Positions 56,854 to 64,000 of a stretch of DNA of 64,000 nt are shown piece by piece; position 1 is the stretch's first letter; each line of letters begins with the position of its first letter. The stretch is from Lactarius indigo (taxonomy: Eukaryota; Basidiomycota; Agaricomycetes; Russulales; Russulaceae). Location: NCBI GenBank assembly GCA_025766275.1, contig JAFKAC010000044.1, positions 124,001 through 188,000 of the forward strand, in the 5' to 3' direction. A program made the translations under genes and the position numbers. The notes beneath the pieces were generated by a model. That model was not told the DNA's origin and did no database searches. It saw only the letters and a list, made by a program, of their open reading frames with translations.

Positions 56854-59800
56854 TTATCTTAACAAATATAAGAACAAACGAACCAAATCAGTGGCCATAA
56901 TAAAGGCTGCAAATGACTCGTCGGAATGCTCTTGAGAAGGTGCAGTAAGGTGTTGTCGAATCTTCAGGTCAATATTGGCCTTGCAATATTCAGCGTTCGC
57001 ACCGGTTAAAGCTGATTCAGTTGATTTGCTTGAGAGAGATAGGAAAGTCGCATGCTTCAAGATGATGATAACCACTTTGACAAAAGGTTAAATAGGCGCT
57101 AAAGATAATAACGTGAAATACCAAGGATAAAATGATAATCAACGGCAAGACCGGTGGCAGTAAGCTAAAAAGATAAAAATCATAATAAGCTAGGGGTAGA
57201 TGGGTGTCATAGAAAGAGAATACATTTTGAATGGCGGGAAGTGACATCATGAACACTACCTGACGGACCTGTGAGATTTTTTGGTTGGGGGAGCATACAA
57301 AGAGCACATACAACCTGGAGAACCGAAGGTGAATGGCATTAGCAGACTAGAATGGGGAGCATGCACGCACGTGCTAGTTGATCAGGGACAAGTACGATCA
57401 ATGGCAGAGTCAAAGACAGGGATGATCAACATGCAAAAGATGCGGAAAGGCCAACAGAAACTCACATCCTGAGGATCCGAGGGCGAGAGCCATCAGCAGG
57501 TGCGATACACAGCGACATATGACAGCCACTCACTCTCTGGACAGACGAGGACAGCCATCGTCAGCAGGCTCGAAACACAGCGACACACAGCAGCCACTCA
57601 CCAACTGGACAGACGAGGACAGTCATCGTCAGCAGGCTCGAAACACAGCGAGCCACAGCAACCACTCACATCCTGGACAGACGAGGACAGCCATCGTCAG
57701 CAGGCTCGAAACACAGCAACACACAGCAGCCACTCACTTCCTGGACAGACGAGGACAGCCATCGTCAGCAAGCTCAAAACACAGAGACACACAGCAGCCA
57801 CTCACTCTCTGGACAGACGAGGACAGCCATCGTCAGCAAGCTCAAAACACAGCGACACAGCAGCCACTCACGAACTGGACAGACGAGGACAGCCATCGTC
57901 AGCAGGCTCAAAACACAGAGACACACAGCAGCCACTCACTCTCTGGACAGACGAGGACAGCCATCGTCAGCAAGCTCAAAACACAGCGACACACAGCAGC
58001 TACTCACTTCCTGGACAGACGAGGACAGCCATCGTCAGCAAGCTCAAAACACAGCGACACACAGCAGCCACTCACGAACTGGACAGACGAGGACAGCCAT
58101 CGTCAGCAGGCTCGAAACACAGCGACACACAGTAGCCACTCACTCTCTGGACAGACGAGGACAGCCATCGTCAGGAGGCTCAAAACACAGCGACACACAG
58201 CAGCCACTCACTTCCTGGACAGACGAGGACAGTCATCGTCAGCAGGCTCGAAACACAGCGACACACAGCAACCACTCACATCCTGGACAGGCGAGGACAG
58301 CCATCGTCAGCAGGCTCGAAACACAGCAACACACAGCAGCCACTCACTTCCTGGACAGACGAGGACAGCCATCGTTAGCAAGCTCGAAACACAGCGACAC
58401 ACAGCAGCTACTCACCAACTGGACAGACGAGGACAGCCATCGTCAGCAAGCTCGAAACACAGCGACACACAGCAGTCACTCACATCCTGGACAGACGAGG
58501 ACAGCCATCGTCAGCAGGCTCGAAACACAGCGACACACAGTAGCCACTCACTCTCTGGACAGACGAGGACAGCCATCGTCAGCAAGCTCGACACACAGCG
58601 ACACACAGCAGCCACTCACCAACTGGACAAACGAGGACAGTCATCGTCAGCAGGCTCGAAACACAGCGACACACAGCAGCCACTCACTTCCTGGACAGAC
58701 GAGGACAGCCATCGTCAGCAGGCTCGAAACACAGCGACACACAGCAGCCACTCACCAACTGGACAGACGAGGACAGTCATCGTCAGCAGGCTCGAAACAC
58801 AGCGACACACAGCAGCTACTCACGAACTGGACAGACGAGGACAGCCATCGTCAGCAGGCTCGAAACACAGCGACACACAGCAGCCACTCACCAACTGGAC
58901 AGACGAGGACAGTCATCGTCAGCAGGCTCGAAACACAGCGAGCCACAGCAACCACTCACATCCTGGACAGACGAGGACAGCCATCGTCAGCAGGCTCGAA
59001 ACACAGCAACACACAGCAGCCACTCACTCTCTGGACAGACGAGGACAGCCATCGTCAGCAGGCTCGAAACACGGCGACACACAGCAGCCACTCACATCCT
59101 GGACAGACGAGGACAGCCATCGTCAGCAAGCTCGAAACACAGCAACACATAGCAGCCACTCACTCTCTGGACAGACGAGGACAGCCATCGTCAGCAAGCT
59201 CGAAATACAGCAACACACAGCAGCCACTCACCAACTGGACAGACGAGGACAGCCATCGTCAGCAAGCTTGAAACACAGCGACACACAGCAGCCACTCACC
59301 AACTGGACAGACGAGGACAGCCATCGTCAGCAAGCTCAAAACACAGCGACACACAGCAGCCACTCACTCTCTGGACAGACGAGGACAGCCATCGTCAGCA
59401 GGCTCGAAACACAGCGACACACAGCAGCCACTCACCAACTGGACAGACGAGGACAGCCATCGTCAGCAGGCTCGAAACACAGCGACACACAGCAGCCACT
59501 CACCAACTGGACAGACGAGGACAGTCATCGTCAGCAGGCTCGAAACACAGCGAGCCACAGCAACCACTCACATCCTGGACAGACGAGGATAGCCATCGTC
59601 AGCAGGCTCGAATCACAGCGACACACAAGAGCCACTCACTTCCTGGACAGACGAGGACAGCCATCGTCAGCAGGCCCGAAATGTGAGTAAGGGCTGACAC
59701 TCACCAACTAGTAGTTAAGCGGCATCGAGGATCATGAATCCTTTACCACAATTTAATACTGTTAATACGTACCCAGATATGTGGAAACGACCTAAGACAT

Positions 59801-60900
59801 TCCCGAATTATATATTCGACCTCGGTGCTATTAATATGCGAACGGACACTGCAACGCTTGTTATCATCGACGCTCACTTTTCTCTTTCAATTGGCGCACT
59901 CACCGCTCCAAAGCTAGTTTAACACTCAATCCTAAGTTGCCCTTTTGCACTGCCAAAAGCATCAATCCGACGATGTCGTCATTCAATGCTGCAGCTGTCG
60001 TCTCAATAAGCTTATCGCAGCCCATACTTTGCTTGTGCATTTCTGCCCAAAACCGTTAGCGCTAACTCCATATTTGCCTTTCAACCCACTTTCTAATCTC
60101 ACGAATCTAATACCATCATCAAGTGCACGCAAGTAGTGCTCTTCAAATTGTTCTTCTGCCACATTAGACACGTTGTCATTTGGGCTTCCGAAATCCTCCA
60201 CATGAATTTGGACATTTCGTAGGAACTGATCATATTTTGTAAACACGACAACGACAGGCACTGCAAACGATTTTTTTAATACAGTCACGAATGTCCGTGA
60301 TGACGCACCATTCCCGTCAGGACAGATGTCCTTGAAAAACCTCAGATCGAGCTGTGGTCGGTGGTTGTCCATTGGGACACAGTACCTCAAAATAATATGA
60401 TCGTCAGCTGGCGTACTCGTGAATACTCGAGAGTCCAAACCATATTGCATGTAATCTGTTTCGCAATCGCCTTTCTCCACACTTTCGTCGAATAAATCCC
60501 TGCAAAATCCGGAGTTCGTCTTCGCTACCAGACTCAATACCGCGAGAGTCATGGAAAATGTAGCCCTTATTATTAGAGAACACGAGTTCGTCGTCGATCG
60601 TGTGCTCGCCTCGCTAACTCCATGTTTAGAGGCAAAGAAGAGAGATAATACTATTATCACTTACGTCCATGGACGGGTCGAGTCTGACCTGGTCGAAAGT
60701 GAGATCACATTCACAGACAAAAGGGTTGGACTACGTACCTCCTCCCTTCCTCTATGAATGACAGGGCTCTCTGTAGTTTCACATATTCTCTGCAGAATCG
60801 ATGTCTTCCCCGCATTTGCCCTTCCTATAATAAGTACTCGGAACTGGATTTCTGGAATTAGGCGACGGTGTTGCCGGATGACGGTGTTTGAGAAGGTGAG
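56854..60900 (-). CDS. G-domain (P-loop GTPase) protein, copy 2, multi-exon
   Basis: Paralogue of copy 1. Exons read on the minus strand: about 60900-60738 (GRANAGKT), 60665-60688, 60441-60613 (DSRG), 60309-60386, 60090-60260 (TKYD), 59904-60042, 59773-59848, single-codon spacers from 59705-59707 down to 57312-57314, then 57224-57268 and a terminal exon ending 56854. Exons join in frame up to the array. No in-frame ATG is visible at the start matching copy 1, so the true first exon lies further upstream (above 60900) or the gene lost its start. The 3' exon keeps the conserved SQEHS and DLVRLFLYLL stretches. Role unknown. Confidence 0.78.
57312..59707 (-). repeat. Tandem array of mini-introns separated by 3-nt spacers (array 2)
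   Basis: 36 single-codon spacers on the minus strand. The central 32 units are homogeneous with a 68-bp period: a 65-nt intron (GTGAGTGG..., CTGAC, ...CCAG) plus 3 nt. Introns are almost identical, yet the 3-nt spacers take five values: TTG (about 9), AGA (8), GAT (6), GAA (6), TTC (3). The 3' end of the array has three diverged units with spacers GAT, CAC and GTT, of which the last two align with TAC and TTT in array 1. Confidence 0.93.
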
Positions 60901-61213
60901 CCGAGGGCCAAGAACGCGAGTGGCACCTGTCACCTATAGGAGGAATTCAACGGCTTGCTGGCACCAGAGAACAACCAAAGACCCACGGGTTTAGGTTTCC
61001 CGTACACAAAAGTTACGGTAACGTGACGGTTGCTATCTGTGAAGCCTCTCAGCGTGAGGTGGACTGTACTAGGAGAAAGAGATCCCCACCTTCCAGACGG
61101 ACGACCTTGGAGTCTCCGAGCATGTATGGCTCAAACTCAACCGAAATCTCAGCAACCGTTTTTTTGAAAAGCGCTCGCTGGATGGTCAACGTTGCACTGC
61201 TGTGGGTCCTAAC

Positions 61214-61441
61214 ATGGCTGTGCGAAAGAAATTAGCATTCGATGGTGAGGAAAAACACGACAGACATTGCTGGTTTCCAAAGAACAGGGACTCCGTTCTT
61301 GAATTCGTTAGACTTGTATTTGACACCGGCATTGTCCTTGAAAACGAGCTCGAGGTCGGATGTAGGACGTTTCTCAATAAAATCGACAGATATTTCTACG
61401 CAAACATCAACTCTGCTCAGGAGCTGCAGGAGAAATGGTGA
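61214..61441 (+). CDS. Small hypothetical protein divergent to GTPase copy 2
   Basis: ATG at 61214, 75 codons, ending QELQEKW; the frame is open further upstream to about 61075 and conserved there too. Related to the broken copy at 26870-27360. It contains LEFVRLVFDTGIVLENELEV. Transcribed away from the GTPase, sharing the intergenic 60934-61060. No known domain; an upstream exon is likely. Confidence 0.4.
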   Translation: MAVRKKLAFDGEEKHDRHCWFPKNRDSVLEFVRLVFDTGIVLENELEVGCRTFLNKIDRYFYANINSAQELQEKW

Positions 61442-62120
61442 GACCTACATACCTTTCAAATCAACATATCTGTACGTGAGCCGGTCAGCCTATGTTTAAG
61501 TGGAAGCTGTTCGACTAACTGAGCTTGATCGTCCATATCAGTTACAGATCGCGGATTTGATTCCATCCCGAGATATAAGGAATTTGGTTTTATAAGCTTG
61601 CGTGCTATGTAAAGAGCTCTGATGAAGCAAAGGTGGATGTAGGGGCGACGAATGGAACTCAACAGACAGACACAAAAAAGCCGTGAGAGACACGCACGTG
61701 TGAACCCAGTGCACTCAGGAAGCGCCCGCCGTTCTATTCCCACTTTCTCATCTATGACAACCCGATAACCTGCCGGAACAGTCAACCCTCGGACGAGACC
61801 ACGCCGATTGGATTGACTTGTGGCCGTTGGAGTTTTTTAATATCAAAAGTTTATCATTACTCTCGCTCGCACTAATTCATCAGAAACAGTCAGCTCGACA
61901 ATACCTCCCTCAATCGACCTTGTAACCGTCTCAACAACCCACGCAAAGCTTTAAAAGACAAATCAAGCCTACCCCTCAAAAGAAGTGAGGACCCAATTAT
62001 CTTCGCTTAGGACATCGGTCTGACTCAGAACTCGAAAAAGGACCCAGGTGCCCGCCTACCGACTTCTGGGTCAGCGATGCAAAGAAAGCACCATCCTCTC
62101 TATCTTTCTCACCGACCTGA
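61442..62120. other. Module flank without clear gene
   Basis: Similar to 33482-34120. Nothing recognised beyond the duplication. Confidence 0.4.
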
Positions 62121-62123
62121 CTA

Positions 62124-62740
62124 CTGATCAGTTCTGCCCAGTCTCCGCCGCGTAATCCGCGTCTCGAAGACGCGAGGACGTCAAGCCCAGACTCTTGTCG
62201 CTCGTGTAGCTAGCGGCTTTCCCCTCCATGCGCGACATCCTATCTGCGTCGTCAGAGTTGGCACCTGCCAGGAGCGGCAAGATAAAGGAGCAGTTGTAGT
62301 AGCAGCTCCACTTCCACGAGCTTGCCACCTTATTGCTCGTGCTTGACGCGGGCACGGTCCGGCGCAACTGGCCAGTCGAGGAGGACGTGCGTGGGCAAGA
62401 GGCGGAGTGAAAACAGTTCGATTCAGGCTTAACAAGATTGGTACGTGCCTTCCATATCCATGCCACTGCATCCCTTCTCTCTCGAATTCTCGGTGCCGCG
62501 CAATAATCCATGTACCTGCCTGAAGCTCCTCTGCCCCATGACGTTACGCTCCCGCCCCCCGACCCGGTACCAGCGCACTCCTCCGCTTTCACATGGTATA
62601 CTGGCAGAGCAGGGGTGCAGGCGGTCGCATCATATCAGCCGTATCCGTTGTCACTATTCGAACCGATTCCGATGGACGGCGGCCAGGTCGATCAGGTTGG
62701 GTAAAAAAATTTCGGTGCAATACAGCAACGTCTCAATGAT
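62124..62740 (-). CDS. Unknown multi-exon gene of the duplicated module (copy in module 2)
   Basis: Pairs with 34130-34767. The open frame 62128-62592 ends with MEGKAASYTSDKSLGLTS followed by a short tail and stop. Upstream exon sequence to about 62740 is similar to the other copy but diverged. Preceding residues include a hydrophobic stretch (CSFILPLLAGA). Family not recognised; may be partial. Confidence 0.4.
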
Positions 62741-62759
62741 CTGATCTATCTCCCACCAT

Positions 62760-63080
62760 CGTAGGAAACATCGGTACGTGTGTGTGTCATTTTCTGATAC
62801 CTACTCGCTACAAGACCTTGTCATGCACTTGGTCACTATTGTGGAACAGAAGAGGAGCGGCACGCGCGCTTCGGGACAGTTTCGACGAGTTTATGAGTTG
62901 CTGAGTACATGTCGTGTGTTATGTACATGATGGGAGTGACGTGATATATATGAGCTTTATGACGGAACTATAGACAGCTATAATGCGAAGATATCGGGCA
63001 GCAATCGTGCAGGATCAAAGAAAAGGAGGGTACCCGTCTGGATGGAGGACCCGAACCCTTCTCCATAAAAAAAAGGTCAA
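62760..63080. other. AT-rich intergenic stretch of the module
   Basis: Matches 34800-35135. No gene seen. Confidence 0.4.
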
Positions 63081-63159
63081 GTGTGGCGATTCAATGAGAG
63101 AGAGATGTGCGCAAAGAAAGCATCCAACAAAATGAGAAGAAAAATGAGCATACATGAGT

Positions 63160-64000
63160 TCACTTCACGCAGATCAATTCACCCTGCTCGAGTTCCCAAT
63201 GTGCCCCCGATAGAAAGACGACGCAAAGTAATACCGATCCCAGTGGAGATCGTGTCCACAGCGCGAGACGCGACGAACCTTCCTCCCCCTTGGCAACTTC
63301 AGTCGCCAGTGCAGCCCGTAGGGGGAGGGTACGAAGCGCCTGGAAGTTCGGCAATGGCGATCCGACCTGCTTGTACAGCGCTTGCAGTAAGACCTAGTAC
63401 TGATCAGTCAGACAGTCAGAGAAAGAGCCAAGGGGGGCAGCAGACGCGCACTTCATCTGAAGTGCCGTCGAGACTCCGCTCGAGCGGCTCGAGCACCGTG
63501 CCGGTATTTCCCGGCACGCCTAATAAAACAACCGCCCGCACGTGCGCATGTCCACATCGGGCGCAAGCACAAGTACGGGATCCTTCAGTGCACCTCCGAG
63601 CGTGCCGAAAAGCGCCGCGGGGCGCAAGCCATCGTACAGCGTACTGGCGATGCGTAGCGTCACGCAGTGCAGCAGACGGCCAGGAGTGAGCGCAACCACG
63701 AGGTCGGGGCTGCTATCGAGCACGACAAGGCGCGGCGCGGCGGTGGCGGGCACATCCAGCGCTGCGCGGGGCAAGCCAACCCAACGAAATGGGGCAGCGC
63801 GAGGTGAGCAAGATGCACATGCGTGAGCGCGGTGAGAAATTCGTCGAAGAACGCATAGGGGAGCATATCACGGAGTTGCGTGAGATGCGTGAGCGTACCC
63901 GGCCCGGCGGCAAGCAGTTCCGCGTCAAAGGCCAGGTACCTTCTCCCTTGTCCAAGAATATCTTCGGTGAATAATAGGGCTCACCATTGTTTCACTTTTC
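63160..64000 (-). CDS. Leucine-rich F-box-like protein, 3' part, runs off the window
   Basis: Minus-strand exons. An upstream segment (about 63955-63780) encodes HLTQLRDMLPYAFFDEFLTALTH-type leucine-rich sequence, 63520-63774 encodes LVVLDSSPDLVVALTPGR and RIASTLYDGLRPAALFGTLGG, and a C-terminal exon is near 63160-63354. Spacing and composition suit the leucine-rich C-terminal half of agaricomycete F-box proteins; no F-box is in the window. It is the intact counterpart of the gene split by copia E. Confidence 0.45.

Noticed and set aside
57519..59690. A 723-codon plus-strand ORF rich in repeats of the type DEDSHRQQA
   Set aside because: It is the antisense of the mini-intron array. The 68-bp period is not a multiple of 3, so the repeat cycles through all frames and stays open only because the unit lacks stops on that strand.
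57312..59707. CRISPR-like array, because of conserved units with short variable spacers
   Set aside because: The spacers are 3 nt, the units carry eukaryotic splice signals, and the context is a fungal intron-containing gene.
61202..61235. A 34-nt intron (GTGGGT...CTAAC...TTAG) in the small ORF
   Set aside because: Too short for a fungal intron, and the joined frame meets a stop within a few codons; the two open frames simply overlap.

Overview
The window looks like a transposon-packed piece of a basidiomycete genome, most likely a mushroom-forming Agaricomycete. The evidence is short GT-AG introns with CTRAY branch sites, Ty3/gypsy chromoviruses and Ty1/copia elements of the basidiomycete type, a multi-exon G-domain GTPase family, a MAD1 homologue and a 2-Cys peroxiredoxin. 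I saw no rRNA, tRNA or CRISPR. About 45 kb of the 64 kb is retrotransposon.

Layout. 62-4028: GTPase gene copy 1 (+), with an array of tiny introns between its G-domain exons and its 3' exons. 4029-5323: remnants and LTRs. 4741-9522: decayed gypsy element G0 (-). 9523-25086: gypsy element A (+), split by a younger gypsy element B (16174-24061, 5-bp duplication CCTGG). 25163-25909: an LTR ending in a genomic poly(A) tract. 25910-27360: remnant of a third GTPase locus. 27394-28684: a Tc1/mariner-like element with 55-bp inverted repeats. 28696-33476: nearly intact copia element D (-). 33482-35628 and 49751-50560: the rest of the third duplicated module, cut by copia element E (35634-49745). E itself holds a solo LTR (38101-38841) and an intact gypsy element C (38998-46772). 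50560-52500: degenerate duplicated gene pieces. 52574-54087: MAD1 (+). 54366-55327: peroxiredoxin (-). 56854-60900: GTPase copy 2 (-) with its own intron array. 61214-64000: neighbouring module genes that match the third copy.

Main discovery. In each GTPase gene the array between the exon ending in codons for F-P-(Y/H)-I-W and the 3' exons is not an ordinary minisatellite. Every unit is a complete mini-intron (GTGAGT, CTGAC/CTGAT branch, YAG) separated from the next by exactly 3 nt. I count 35 such single-codon spacers in copy 1 and 36 in copy 2. All are sense codons in phase 0, and all lie between exons that stay in frame. This reads as a gene region written one codon per exon.

The gypsy elements show three further coherent features: an 11-nt primer site complementary to the predicted 5' end of their own transcript (self-priming), a conserved G GGU UUU frameshift heptamer between gag and pol, and, in element C, a 786-nt leader with no AUG in any frame ahead of gag although the gag frame is open and conserved through it. 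Nearly all LTR-LTR differences and many premature stops are CpG transitions (CGA to TGA), pointing to cytosine-methylation-driven decay.
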